DNA from: Streptomyces sp. Isolate_45
GTDB lineage: Bacteria > Actinomycetota > Actinomycetes > Streptomycetales > Streptomycetaceae
Assembly: GCF_024721315.2 (NCBI RefSeq)
Contig: NZ_JANFAK020000073.1
Location: 1 to 41,518 of the forward strand
Direction: 5' to 3'
Length of the DNA stretch: 41,518 nt
The first letter of the stretch is position 1. Every line of letters starts with the position of its first letter. Below, in pieces: positions 7,959 to 15,689 of this stretch. The translations under genes were made by a program, and so were the position numbers. The notes under the pieces are model-generated. The model searched no databases, was not told the DNA's origin, and saw only the letters and a program-made list of their open reading frames with translations.

Positions 7959-8778
7959 ACTCCGGGGGACGGCGGGCGGCGCCGGCTCCGTAGCCCTCGC
8001 GGCAGTCGTCGGAGGTGAGGGTGAGGGCCGCGGTCATCGCGACTCGATCGAGGGCCGCGGGCAGGGCGGCGTCCGCGAAGGAGTCGACGGCCCTCTTGAT
8101 GCCCTGCACCGCGAGCGGCGCGTTGGCGGCGATCTCGGCCGCCAACGCGCGTGAGGTGGCGTCCAGTTCGGCCTCGGGGACGACCAGTTGGACCAGGTTG
8201 AGGCGCTCCGCGGTGGCGGCGTCGATCCGGCGACCGGTCAGTGCCAGGTACTTGGCCCAGCCCGCGCCCGCCTCGCGGGCGATGCGCAGGTCCCCTCCGG
8301 CGTCCACGGCCACGCCCAGGCGGGCTTCGGGGAGGGCGAAGACGGCATCCTCGGAGGCCACCCGGACGTCCGCCATGAGCGCCAGTTCGAATCCGAAACC
8401 CAGGCAGTAGCCCTGGACGGCGGCGACCACGGGCTGCGGGAGCCGGGCGAGGACCGCGAAGCGTTCGTGGACCCAACGGATGCCCTCGTAGTAGTTGCGG
8501 GTCCGTTCCGCGGCGGACCCGCCCGTGACGGCTCCGCCGGGGGCGGTCACGTCGATGCCCGCGCAGAAGGCCCGTCCCTCGGCCCGGAGCAGGACGGCGC
8601 GCACCGACGGGTCGAACCGGATCCGGTCCGCGAGGAGGCCCAGCTGGCGGGTGGACTCCCAGCTCCAGCCGTTCAGCTTGTCCGGGCGGCACAGCGTGAG
8701 GACCGCCACCGAATCCTCGACGTCGAGCCGGATGCGTTCCGCACCCTCGCCGATCTCCGTGGTGATGGTGTCGATCAC
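7945..8778 (-). CDS. Enoyl-CoA hydratase/isomerase family protein
   Basis: This is a 277-residue crotonase-fold protein. The first oxyanion segment is EGRAFCAGIDVTAPGG and the second is AVQGYCLGFGFELALMADVRVAS, followed by FALPEARLGVAVDAGG and ALTGRRIDAATAERLNLV. The acid/base glutamates of classical hydratases are not both obvious. ARLGVAVDAGGD resembles the dienoyl-CoA isomerase or hydratase branch, so the exact reaction is open. The start is GTG 8778, preceded by GGGGGCGGGA. GTG 8808 is an in-frame alternative. It is transcribed from an operator-bearing promoter and overlaps the neighbouring gene tail to tail. The neighbourhood (dienoyl-CoA reductase, acyl-CoA dehydrogenases) fits fatty-acid breakdown. 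Confidence 0.87.
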   Translation of the reverse strand: MIDTITTEIGEGAERIRLDVEDSVAVLTLCRPDKLNGWSWESTRQLGLLADRIRFDPSVRAVLLRAEGRAFCAGIDVTAPGGAVTGGSAAERTRNYYEGIRWVHERFAVLARLPQPVVAAVQGYCLGFGFELALMADVRVASEDAVFALPEARLGVAVDAGGDLRIAREAGAGWAKYLALTGRRIDAATAERLNLVQLVVPEAELDATSRALAAEIAANAPLAVQGIKRAVDSFADAALPAALDRVAMTAALTLTSDDCREGYGAGAARRPPEFRGA

Positions 8779-8819
8779 CGTGTCCCGCCCCCGTCCCCGT
8801 CGAAGCACCGCCCCAATAC

Positions 8820-8838
8820 CTGACGCCCCGTCAGACTA
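8820..8838 (-). promoter_or_regulatory. Operator and -10 of the enoyl-CoA hydratase gene
   Basis: CTGACG-CCC-CGTCAG (8820-8834) is a perfect 6-bp inverted repeat with a 3-bp centre. It overlaps the minus-strand -10 TAGTCT (8833-8838) and the expected start point near 8826. This is repressor geometry, probably TetR-like. It lies between the tail of the PIG-L gene and the hydratase start. Confidence 0.55.
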
Positions 8839-8849
8839 GGGTGCTCGGA

Positions 8850-9614
8850 TCAGCGGGGGAAGACCTCGAACGGCACCGCCGGCCGGCCGTCGAAGCGGCC
8901 CGCGGCCTGCTGGACGTTGCCCGTCAGGAACGAGCGGACGTACTCCTCGGGGTCCTGGTCCGTCAGCACCTCGATGTACGCCTTGTGTTCCAGCAGGGAC
9001 TTGATGGCGCGCTCCAGGCCCGGACCGGCGTCGGAGGCGTGCGTCGGCGTGACGGATCCGGAGACGGCCACCCAGCGGACCCCGTTCCAGGGCTCCAGGC
9101 CCTGCTCGGAGATCAACTCCGGGAAGATCCACCGGTTGCCCGCGTCGGCGGCGGCGTCCAGGGTGGCCCGGCCGACGGCCCGGTGATCAGGCGTGTTCCA
9201 GAAACCGCCACCACCCGCTCCACCCCAGGTGTCCCGGTGGTTGAGGGTGATCACCAGCTCGGGGCGGTGGCGTCGGATGGCCGCCGCGATGTCCCTGCGC
9301 AGGTCCAGGCCGTATTCGACGACCCCGTCGTGGTGGTCGAGGAACTCGACCGTGGACACCCCGACGACGGCCGCGCTCGCACGCTGCTCGGCCTCCCGCA
9401 GCGGGGCGCATTCGGCCGGGGCGATCGTGTCGATGCCCGCCTCGCCCCGCGTGGCCAGCACGTAGACGACCTCGCGGCCGCCGTCCGTCCAGTCCGCGAT
9501 GGCCGCCGCGCAGCCGTACTCCAGGTCGTCGGGGTGCGCGACCACCGCGAGGGCGCGCCGCCAATCGGTGGGCATGGGCTGCAAGGGGGCCTGCTGATCG
9601 GCTCGTTCGCTCAT
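8850..9614 (-). CDS. PIG-L family (LmbE-like) deacetylase
   Basis: This 254-residue zinc hydrolase has the metal motif AHPDD (His27-Asp30), then HRDTWGG and TPDHRAVGRATLDAAADAG, giving the His-Pro-Asp-Asp and distal His ligands of the LmbE/PIG-L fold. Family members remove acetyl groups from N-acetylglucosaminyl compounds; MshB and Mca in mycothiol metabolism are the best-known actinobacterial ones. Mycothiol conjugate amidase is possible but not demonstrated. The ATG at 9614 is preceded by TATTCT seven bases upstream, with no Shine-Dalgarno, which suggests leaderless expression. It is divergent from an MBL-fold hydrolase only 18 bp away. Confidence 0.87.
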   Translation of the reverse strand: MSERADQQAPLQPMPTDWRRALAVVAHPDDLEYGCAAAIADWTDGGREVVYVLATRGEAGIDTIAPAECAPLREAEQRASAAVVGVSTVEFLDHHDGVVEYGLDLRRDIAAAIRRHRPELVITLNHRDTWGGAGGGGFWNTPDHRAVGRATLDAAADAGNRWIFPELISEQGLEPWNGVRWVAVSGSVTPTHASDAGPGLERAIKSLLEHKAYIEVLTDQDPEEYVRSFLTGNVQQAAGRFDGRPAVPFEVFPR

Positions 9615-9620
9615 GCCCCG

Positions 9621-9627
9621 CAGAATA
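9621..9627. promoter_or_regulatory. Overlapping opposed -10 elements, leaderless divergent promoter
   Basis: Only 18 bp (9615-9632) separate the two start codons. CAGAAT (9621-9626, plus) ends 6 nt before the plus ATG. TATTCT (9622-9627, minus) ends 7 nt before the minus ATG. Both spacings place transcription starts on the A of the start codon, so the two transcripts would be leaderless and compete for one 7-bp core. Confidence 0.6.
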
Positions 9628-9632
9628 GGCGA

Positions 9633-10448
9633 ATGGATGCCCACGGGCAGGTGGTGGCCCTGCGCGACGCCACCGGAATGTTCTTCGAGTCCGCCCGCAC
9701 CGCGTTCCCCGGCGCGGGGGACGCGGCCTGGGCGAGGGCCGCCGCGTTGGATCCCGGTTCCGTCGGGCCGAGCGGTGCCTGGCGGCTGGACTTCCGGTGC
9801 TTCGCCGTGGCCCGGCCGGGCGGCCGGTGGCTCCTGGTGGACGCGGGGGTGGGTCCGGCGAACGGCCCCGCCGCGGGCTGGGCTCCGGTGCCCGGCCGGC
9901 TGCCCGCGGCGCTGGCCGAGGCGGGCATCGCGCCGGGCGACGTGGAGACGGTGGTCCTGACCCATCTGCACGAGGACCACGCGGGGTGGACGCTGGGGCC
10001 GGACGGGGAGCCGTTCTTCCCCGAGGCGCGGTACGTCGTGCAGCGCGTGGAGGTGGAGTCCCTGGATCCGGCCGACCCGGTGCGGGACTGGGCGGTCACG
10101 CCCTTGCGGGCCGCCGGCCGACTGCACGAGGTCGACGGCGAGCACCGCCTCGCGCCCGGTCTGACGCTGCTGCCGACGCCCGGGCACACCCCCGGGCACC
10201 AGTCGGTTTTGGTCGAGCAGGGCGACGGGGCGCGGGACGTCCTGGTCACCGGTGACGTACTGGTCCACGCGGTGCAGCTCGCGGACCCGTCGGTCCCGTA
10301 CTCGCACGAACGCGACCGGGCCACGGCCCGGGCCGTCCGGGAGGCCCTGCTCGGCCGGGCGGCGAAGCGCGGCGCACTGCTTGCCACCGCCCACCTGACC
10401 CGCCCCTTCGTGGAACCGGACGGGCAGGATCCGCGCGAATCGGCCTGA
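9633..10448 (+). CDS. MBL-fold metallo-hydrolase
   Basis: This 271-residue metallo-beta-lactamase-fold hydrolase has THLHEDHAGW (His111, His113, Asp115, His116) for binuclear zinc. It also has TPGHTPGHQS (third site) and VTGDVLVH (bridging Asp). The layout is that of lactonase and glyoxalase II-like MBL proteins. There is no signal peptide. Substrate is unknown; lactone, thioester or mycothiol ester hydrolysis are all possible. The start is ATG 9633 (MDAHGQVV), with no ribosome-binding site because translation is probably leaderless from the promoter shared with the PIG-L gene. Confidence 0.87.
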   Translation: MDAHGQVVALRDATGMFFESARTAFPGAGDAAWARAAALDPGSVGPSGAWRLDFRCFAVARPGGRWLLVDAGVGPANGPAAGWAPVPGRLPAALAEAGIAPGDVETVVLTHLHEDHAGWTLGPDGEPFFPEARYVVQRVEVESLDPADPVRDWAVTPLRAAGRLHEVDGEHRLAPGLTLLPTPGHTPGHQSVLVEQGDGARDVLVTGDVLVHAVQLADPSVPYSHERDRATARAVREALLGRAAKRGALLATAHLTRPFVEPDGQDPRESA

Positions 10449-10512
10449 TCCGGAGGGCGGCCCGATCCGGAGGTCGACCCGATCCCGGAGGTCACCGCCC
10501 GGGTGTCGGCCC

Positions 10513-11817
10513 TCAGTCGTCGAGCAGGGTGAGCAGCCGGTCCAGGACGCGGGGGCCTCCGGCACGGACGCCATCGTGTTCGAACTCGTCCGTCACCCAG
10601 GTCTTCAGGCCCCTGATGGCGCGGGCGGTGCGCAGGGAGTGGCCGGTGTCGACGTACATGTCGTCGTGGTAGACGGCGGCCGCGACCGGCACCTCGTTGG
10701 CGGCGAGGCGGTCGGCGTCGTACAGGGGCTGCCAGCCGGTGCGGGCGGCCAGCAGTTCGGCGGTCTCGCGCAGCGGGGCGAGGGCCGGGTCCGAGGTGAA
10801 GTGCCAGGGGTGGATGGTCTCCCCCGTGAACAGGAGCGGCTCGTCGCCCGCGAGGGTCTTGGCCGCGTCGAACCGGGGCAGGCCCGCACGGACCCGTTCG
10901 GCCGCCCAGCCGGTGGGTACGGCCGGGTCCTGCGCGTAGATCGACTCGTGGAGCAGCGCGTAGAGGGGGTGCCCGGCGAAGGAGAGCTGCGCGTGGGCGT
11001 TCTCCAGGAAGGCGTCGGAGAGGGCGGGCCCGCCGGCGCCGGGGACGAAGGCGTCCTCCAGGAGGTAGTGCAGTTGGTGGCCGCCGTCGCCGGAGCCCAG
11101 GAGCATCCCGAGGGACTGGAAGGCCTCGACGGTCAGCCGGTAGCCCCCGGGGAGCAGGGCGGGCCGCTCGGCGAGGTGGGCGGCGACGCGGCGGGCGCGC
11201 TCCACGTCCATGGGGTAGCGGGCGTAGTGGGCCGCGTTCTTGCGCTCGACGCGCGGGTACGCGGCCTCGTACACCTGGTCGGCGGTCGCGTCGAGGGAGG
11301 GCAGACCGCCGGTGATGAGGGCGGCGGTGAGGCCCTCGGGGGCGGTGCAGAGGTAGTGGGTGGCGCAGAACCCGCCGAAGCTCTGGCCGAGGACGGTCCA
11401 GGGCGCGCCTCCCGTCAGGGCCGGACGGACGGCCTCGGCGTCGCGGACGATCGAGTCGGACCGGAAGTGCGCCAGGTACTCGGCCTGCTGGGCGGGGTTC
11501 CCCCGCAGGGGCAGCGTCTGCCGGGTCAGGGGTGTGGAGTGGCCCGTTCCGCGCTGGTCGAGGAGCAGGACCCGGTAGCCGGTGAGCGCCCGCTCCAGCC
11601 AGGCCTGCCGGCCGACGAACCGCCGCGCCCCGAAGCCCGGGCCGCCCTCCAGGTACAGCAACCAGGGCAATCCTTCGGGGTCCCGGCCGGTGGCCACGAC
11701 CTCGCGGCCGTACAGCTCGATCCGCTCGCCGTCGGGGCGGGCGTGGTCGAGGGGGACGGTGAAGTGGTGGTCGGTGAGGACGACACCGGGCTGGCGGTAG
11801 CTGCGGGCGACGGTCAC
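10513..11817 (-). CDS. Alpha/beta hydrolase, proline iminopeptidase-like (S33)
   Basis: This is a 434-residue alpha/beta hydrolase. YLEGGPGFGARR is the oxyanion segment typical of prolyl aminopeptidases (HGGPG), followed by LLLDQRGTGHS. GQSFGG carries the nucleophile Ser146. YHDDMYVD supplies a likely Asp, and the C-terminal FEHDGVR the likely His. Length fits the family. There is no signal peptide, so a cytoplasmic aminopeptidase releasing N-terminal proline or another residue is expected. The start is GTG 11817. A TACACT -10 on the minus strand at 11912-11917 is a plausible promoter, next to a 24-bp palindrome. Confidence 0.85.
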   Translation of the reverse strand: MTVARSYRQPGVVLTDHHFTVPLDHARPDGERIELYGREVVATGRDPEGLPWLLYLEGGPGFGARRFVGRQAWLERALTGYRVLLLDQRGTGHSTPLTRQTLPLRGNPAQQAEYLAHFRSDSIVRDAEAVRPALTGGAPWTVLGQSFGGFCATHYLCTAPEGLTAALITGGLPSLDATADQVYEAAYPRVERKNAAHYARYPMDVERARRVAAHLAERPALLPGGYRLTVEAFQSLGMLLGSGDGGHQLHYLLEDAFVPGAGGPALSDAFLENAHAQLSFAGHPLYALLHESIYAQDPAVPTGWAAERVRAGLPRFDAAKTLAGDEPLLFTGETIHPWHFTSDPALAPLRETAELLAARTGWQPLYDADRLAANEVPVAAAVYHDDMYVDTGHSLRTARAIRGLKTWVTDEFEHDGVRAGGPRVLDRLLTLLDD

Positions 11818-11930
11818 GGACGGCCCCTGGGGTGTGGGTACGGATTCCGCGCGCCCGCGCCCCGGCCGGTTCGCGGCGGGGTGCGGGACGGGGAGTTCGG
11901 CGGTCGGGCCGAGTGTAGGTCGTGGCCCCG

Positions 11931-11954
11931 GGCCCCTGCCGATCGGCAGGGGCC
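11931..11954. promoter_or_regulatory. 24-bp perfect palindrome upstream of the S33 hydrolase
   Basis: The sequence is GGCCCCTGCC-GATC-GGCAGGGGCC, symmetrical over all 24 bases. As RNA it forms a 10-bp stem with a tetraloop, which could end the mscR transcript. As DNA it would cover the -35 position of the hydrolase promoter. The two roles cannot be separated from sequence. Confidence 0.45.
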
Positions 11955-12014
11955 GCGTGGGCCGGTGGGGTGGCGGTGCGGGCGCCGCGGCGCCCGGCGG
12001 TCACACCGCCGCCC

Positions 12015-12070
12015 CGTCACCGCGTCACGGCGTCACGGCGTCACGGCGTCACGGCGTCACCGCGTCACCG
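12015..12070. repeat. 8-bp tandem repeat, seven units
   Basis: Seven consecutive units of cgtcacgg/cgtcaccg (12015, 12023, 12031, 12039, 12047, 12055, 12063) end just before the mscR stop codon. Four are identical and three differ only in one base (cgtcaccg). It lies in the 255-bp gap between mscR and the S33 hydrolase gene. Confidence 0.9.
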
Positions 12071-12072
12071 GG

Positions 12073-13158
12073 TCAGAACTGGACCACCGAGCGGAGGACC
12101 TCGCCCCGTTCCATCCGCCCGAAGGCCTCCTCGACGCCGTCGAGCGGGATGGTCTCGGAGACGAACGCGTCGAGGTCGAGCCGGCCCTGGAGGTACAGGT
12201 CGATCAGGAGCGGGAAGTCACGCTCGGGCAGGCAGTCCCCGTACCAGGAGGACTTGAGGGCGCCGCCGCGACCGAAGACGTCCAACAGGGGGAGTTCGAG
12301 CTTCATCTCGGGCGTCGGGACACCGACCAGGACGACGGTCCCGGCGAGGTCGCGGGCGTAGAAGGCCTGCCGGTACGTCTCGGGGCGCCCCACGGCCTCG
12401 ATGACGACGTCCGCGCCGTTGCCGCCGGTCAGCTCCTGGATCGCCTTGACGACGTCCTCCGTACCGCCGTTGACCGTGTGGGTGGCTCCCAGGCCGCGGG
12501 CCCACTCCAGCTTCCGGTCGTCGAGGTCGACGGCGATGATCCGGGAGGCACCCGCGAGCCGGGCGCCCGCGACCGCCGCGTTGCCCACTCCCCCGCAACC
12601 GATGACGGCGACCGAGTCCCCGCGGCCCACGTTGCCCGTGTTCAGGGCGGCGCCCAGGCCGGCCATCACCCCGCAGCCCAGGAGGCCGGCGGCGGCGGGC
12701 GAGGCGGCCGGGTCCACCTTGGTGCACTGCCCGGCGGCGACGAGGGTCTTCTCGGCGAAGGCTCCGATGCCCAGCGCCGGGGACAGCGGGGTGCCGTCCT
12801 CCAGCGTCATGGCTTGGCCGGCGTTGTGCGTGGCGAAGCAGTACCAGGGGCGGCCGCGGCGACACGCCCGACAGTTGCCGCACACCGCACGCCAGTTGAG
12901 GACGACGAAGTCGCCGGGGGCCACCGAGGTGACGTCCGGGCCGACGGACTCGACGACGCCGGCCGCCTCGTGGCCGAGGAGGAAGGGGAACTCGTCGTTG
13001 ATCCCGCCCTCCCGGTAGTGCAGATCGGTGTGACAGACCCCGCAGGCCTGGATCTTGACCAGGGCCTCCCCGGGCCCCGGGTCGGGCACGAGGATCGTGG
13101 TCACCTCCACCGGTGCGCCCTTGCCGCGCGCGATGACCCCTCGTACACGATGCGTCAC
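12073..13158 (-). CDS. mscR: S-(hydroxymethyl)mycothiol dehydrogenase
   Basis: This is a 361-residue zinc alcohol dehydrogenase. The catalytic zinc site includes Cys42 (ACGVCHTDLHYREGG) and His63-Glu64 (LLGHEAAG). Cys93, 96, 99 and 107 (VCGNCRACRRGRPWYC) bind structural zinc. The NAD site is AVIGCGGVGNAA. Segments such as GINDEFPFLLGHEAAG, GLLGCGVMAGLGAA and GALKSSWYGDCLPERDFP closely match, from memory, mycobacterial AdhE2/MscR. The enzyme oxidises the formaldehyde-mycothiol adduct to S-formylmycothiol with NAD and so detoxifies formaldehyde. The start is GTG 13158 with AGCGGGG 6 nt upstream. It appears to be a single-gene unit. Confidence 0.92.
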   Translation of the reverse strand: MTHRVRGVIARGKGAPVEVTTILVPDPGPGEALVKIQACGVCHTDLHYREGGINDEFPFLLGHEAAGVVESVGPDVTSVAPGDFVVLNWRAVCGNCRACRRGRPWYCFATHNAGQAMTLEDGTPLSPALGIGAFAEKTLVAAGQCTKVDPAASPAAAGLLGCGVMAGLGAALNTGNVGRGDSVAVIGCGGVGNAAVAGARLAGASRIIAVDLDDRKLEWARGLGATHTVNGGTEDVVKAIQELTGGNGADVVIEAVGRPETYRQAFYARDLAGTVVLVGVPTPEMKLELPLLDVFGRGGALKSSWYGDCLPERDFPLLIDLYLQGRLDLDAFVSETIPLDGVEEAFGRMERGEVLRSVVQF

Positions 13159-13289
13159 GTCGTACCCCGCTCTGGTAGTTCGGTCCTGTTGCCGGGAGCG
13201 TGTGGTCTCAGGGTCTCTGGACCTCCGGATCTCCGGCACACCTCTGGATCAACGAACGTACACGGGCGGCGGGTGGTGCGGGAGCCGTG

Positions 13290-14267
13290 TCACGTTCCGG
13301 CGCCCCGACCGGCCAGATCCGGCGGTAGGGCGGACCGCAGCGAAGCGGTGAACGCGGCCACGGCGGGGTGGGCGCCGGCCCCGCTGCGGAAGGCGATCCT
13401 GGTACGTCGTTCCATGCGCAGGCGGGTGAGGGAGACGCCCGGCACGTCGGTTCCGGGGGTCCCGAGCTGCGGCACCACGGCGACCCCGAGCCCCGCGGCG
13501 ACGAGGGCGAGGACGGTGGCGAACTCATCGACCCAGTGCCGGACGCGCGGGCCGAAACCGGCGGCCTGGCAGGCCCGCACGGTCATGGCGTGGCAGAGGG
13601 TCCCGGGCGTGGCGGTGATCCACGGGGCGTCACGGTGGGCCCGCAGGACCTCGTCCTGGCCGGGCGCGGCGCCGGGTCCCGTGCCGGGTCCCGGTCCCGG
13701 GCCTGACGCTCCGTCGGTCCAGGTGTCCGGCCCGCCGGCGGGCGCCGCCAGGTACATGGCCTCCCGGTACAAGGGCCGGGTGGTCAGGCCCGGTTCCTCC
13801 GGGTCGGGAACGAAGTCGTAGGAGTGGACCAGGGCAACGTCCAGCTCACCGGCCCGCAGCGCGTGGGCGACCGCGGCCGGGTCGGTCTCGCTGAGCATCG
13901 GTTCCAGCCCCGGGTGGCGCCGGGCCAGGTCGGCGAGGGCCGCCGGGACGATGGCCCGGGTGGCGGTGGGGAAGGCCCCGATGCGCAGGGCTCCGGCCAG
14001 GCCGGTGCGGGCCCCGGCGAGTTCCGCGTCGGCCTGCTCCAGCCGTTCGAGGACGACCTCGGCATGGCGGACCAGGTTCTGCGCGGCCGGGGTGAGGCGG
14101 ACCCTGCGCCCGGTGCGCTCCAGCAGCGGCAGTCCCGCCTCGCGTTCCAGGACCCCGAGTTGTTGGGATACGGCCGATGGGCTGAAGGCCAGGGCCTCGG
14201 CCACGGCGGCGATGGTGCCGCGCCGGGCGAGTTCGCGCAGGAGGCGCAGGCGGCGTACGTCGAGCAT
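13290..14267 (-). CDS. LysR-family transcriptional regulator
   Basis: This is a 325-residue regulator. The N-terminal winged HTH includes RRLRLLRELARRGTIAAVAE and FSPSAVSQQLGVLEREAG. The substrate-binding domain begins LRIGAFPTATRAIVPAAL. It contains a low-complexity Gly-Pro insertion (about residues 190-205, GPGPGPGTGPGAAPG) that standard family members lack and that probably forms a surface loop. It is divergent from the DHDPS-like gene with 70 bp between them, where a T-N11-A dyad lies 9 bp from its own start. Control of the neighbour and autoregulation are the likely roles. The co-inducer is unknown. Confidence 0.9.
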   Translation of the reverse strand: MLDVRRLRLLRELARRGTIAAVAEALAFSPSAVSQQLGVLEREAGLPLLERTGRRVRLTPAAQNLVRHAEVVLERLEQADAELAGARTGLAGALRIGAFPTATRAIVPAALADLARRHPGLEPMLSETDPAAVAHALRAGELDVALVHSYDFVPDPEEPGLTTRPLYREAMYLAAPAGGPDTWTDGASGPGPGPGTGPGAAPGQDEVLRAHRDAPWITATPGTLCHAMTVRACQAAGFGPRVRHWVDEFATVLALVAAGLGVAVVPQLGTPGTDVPGVSLTRLRMERRTRIAFRSGAGAHPAVAAFTASLRSALPPDLAGRGAGT

Positions 14268-14275
14268 CGGCTCAG

Positions 14276-14292
14276 CTTACGGTTCGGGTAAG
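14276..14292. promoter_or_regulatory. LysR-type T-N11-A operator
   Basis: CTTAC (14276-14280) and GTAAG (14288-14292) form a perfect dyad with a 7-bp centre, containing the T-N11-A core of LysR boxes. It lies in the 70-bp gap between the divergent lysR and DHDPS-like genes. Confidence 0.6.
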
Positions 14293-14337
14293 GAATGCGA
14301 ACTGGATTCGACGGTCGGGGCGGGCGAGGCTCTGTCC

Positions 14338-15441
14338 ATGCACCAGGACACCTTCCAGGACATCGCCCCCGCCCCCACCCGGGGCACCACGCACGACGTG
14401 ACCCTCGACCCCGACCGGGGCACCTCGCACGACATGGCCCTCGACCCCAACCGGGGCGCAACGCACGACATGGCCCCCGCCCCCGACCGGACCACTGCGC
14501 ACGACATCGCGCGGGGCCCCGCGCTCGGCGGGATCCACGTCCCCCTCGTCACCCCCTTCACCCCGGCCGGGGACGTCGCCGTCGCGACCCTGGAGGCCCT
14601 CGCGCACGAGGCGCTCGACGCGGGGGCGGTCGGGATCGTCGCCCTCGGCACCACCGCCGAGAGCGCTTCCCTGGACGAGGCCGAGCGGGACCTCGTCACC
14701 GGGGTCTGCGCCCGCGTCTGCCGGGAGCGCGGAGCGCTGCTGACCGTGGGCGCCGGGGCGAGCGCGACCCGGGCGGCGGAGGCCGCGCTGGTCCGGCTGG
14801 CGCGGTGGCCGGAGGTGGGGGCGGCCCTGGTGACGGTACCGCCGTTCGTGCGGCCCTCGGCCGCGGGGGTGCTGGCGCACTTCGGGCGACTGGTGGAAGT
14901 GAGCCCGGTACCGTTGATCGTCTATCACGTCCCGTACCGCACCGGGCAGCGGCTGGACGCGGCGGCGCTGGCGGCCCTGGGGTCCCTGCCGGGGGTGGTC
15001 GGGGTGAAGTACGCGTCCGGCGGGATCGACCAGGACACGGTGGAGCTGATGGGCGGACTGCCGGCCGGCTTCGCGGCGCTGGCGGGGGACGACGCGTACC
15101 TGTCGCCGATGCTCGCCCTCGGCGCGGTGGGCGGGATCCTGGCTTCGGCCCACCTGGCGACGGAGCGGTTCGTGGACCTCGCGGCGGCCTGGGAGGCCGG
15201 TGACGTCCCGCGCGCCCGGGCCCTGGGCCACGCGCTGGCCCGACTCTCGGCGGCGGTCTTCGCGGAGCCGAACCCGGTGGTGCTCAAGGGGGTGCTGCAC
15301 GCCCTGGGCCGGATCCCGTCACCCGACGTACGGCTCCCCCTGCTGCCGGCGTCGGACGCCGCGGTCGGGGTCGCGCTGACGGCCCTCGCGGAACTCCCGG
15401 CACCCGGACCCGGCGACGCGGACCCTCCCACGCACCCTTAG
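14338..15441 (+). CDS. Dihydrodipicolinate synthase/N-acetylneuraminate lyase family aldolase with N-terminal repeats
   Basis: This is a 367-residue TIM-barrel class I aldolase. Schiff-base Lys224 sits in GVKYASGG. Tyr196 and Arg201 are in VYHVPYRTG, and the substrate loop LGTTAES is at 103-109, so the active site is intact. The family includes dihydrodipicolinate synthase and sialic acid, 2-keto-3-deoxy-sugar and hydroxyproline lyases; the true reaction is unknown. Residues 7-64 are about five copies of a 12-residue motif (x-His-Asp-Met-x-x-x-Pro-x-Arg-Gly-Thr) that the ~300-residue family lacks. ATG 14338 has GCGAGG 8 nt upstream. In-frame ATGs at 14434 and 14470 lie inside the repeats. It is divergent from, and probably controlled by, the LysR regulator. 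Confidence 0.85.
   Translation: MHQDTFQDIAPAPTRGTTHDVTLDPDRGTSHDMALDPNRGATHDMAPAPDRTTAHDIARGPALGGIHVPLVTPFTPAGDVAVATLEALAHEALDAGAVGIVALGTTAESASLDEAERDLVTGVCARVCRERGALLTVGAGASATRAAEAALVRLARWPEVGAALVTVPPFVRPSAAGVLAHFGRLVEVSPVPLIVYHVPYRTGQRLDAAALAALGSLPGVVGVKYASGGIDQDTVELMGGLPAGFAALAGDDAYLSPMLALGAVGGILASAHLATERFVDLAAAWEAGDVPRARALGHALARLSAAVFAEPNPVVLKGVLHALGRIPSPDVRLPLLPASDAAVGVALTALAELPAPGPGDADPPTHP
14356..14517 (+). repeat. 36-bp tandem repeat encoding a 12-residue motif
   Basis: The coding repeats read QDIAPAPTRGTT, HDVTLDPDRGTS, HDMALDPNRGAT, HDMAPAPDRTTA and HDIARGPALGG. The DNA has a 36-bp period around gcacgacatggcc. Substitutions fall at several codon positions, while Asp, Pro and Arg are nearly constant, so the period has been kept in the protein. 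Confidence 0.8.
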
Positions 15442-15582
15442 GCCCCGGTATGGGCGATTCGCCACCAACAGCCGGGTAGCCCGAATCGGGAGCATCGGGC
15501 GCGGAATTGCCCGAAATGGCGCCGGGCTCCCGAAACCGTGATGTCGGTCACGCGGACAGGGTCAACATCATTTCTGCGGAAT

Positions 15583-15616
15583 GGCGGATTCCCTTTTCCC
15601 CGAAAGGGAATCCGCC
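15583..15616. promoter_or_regulatory. Perfect 14-bp hairpin in the long intergenic region
   Basis: Arms GGCGGATTCCCTTT (15583-15596) and AAAGGGAATCCGCC (15603-15616) are exact complements around a TCCCCG loop. It lies in the 356-bp gap before the LysM-transglycosylase gene, 142 bp past the aldolase stop. It may terminate the aldolase transcript or serve as an operator. No U-tract follows on either strand. The rest of 15442-15797 shows no gene. Confidence 0.6.
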
Positions 15617-15689
15617 GTGGACCGAACTCCCTTTCATGGTCATTTACCCGCGGGAACCGGGAAGTCGATCTACCCCACGAATTCGCATC

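Noticed and set aside
10576..13821. Very long open frame (about 1080 codons) on the plus strand
   Set aside because: It runs antisense across the S33 hydrolase and mscR genes, is Gly/Arg/Val-rich, and has no domain. Such shadows are normal in this GC-rich DNA.
15653..15680. Sigma-E-type promoter (GGAACC) upstream of the LysM gene
   Set aside because: GGAACC is present, but no acceptable -10 follows at 15-17 bp.
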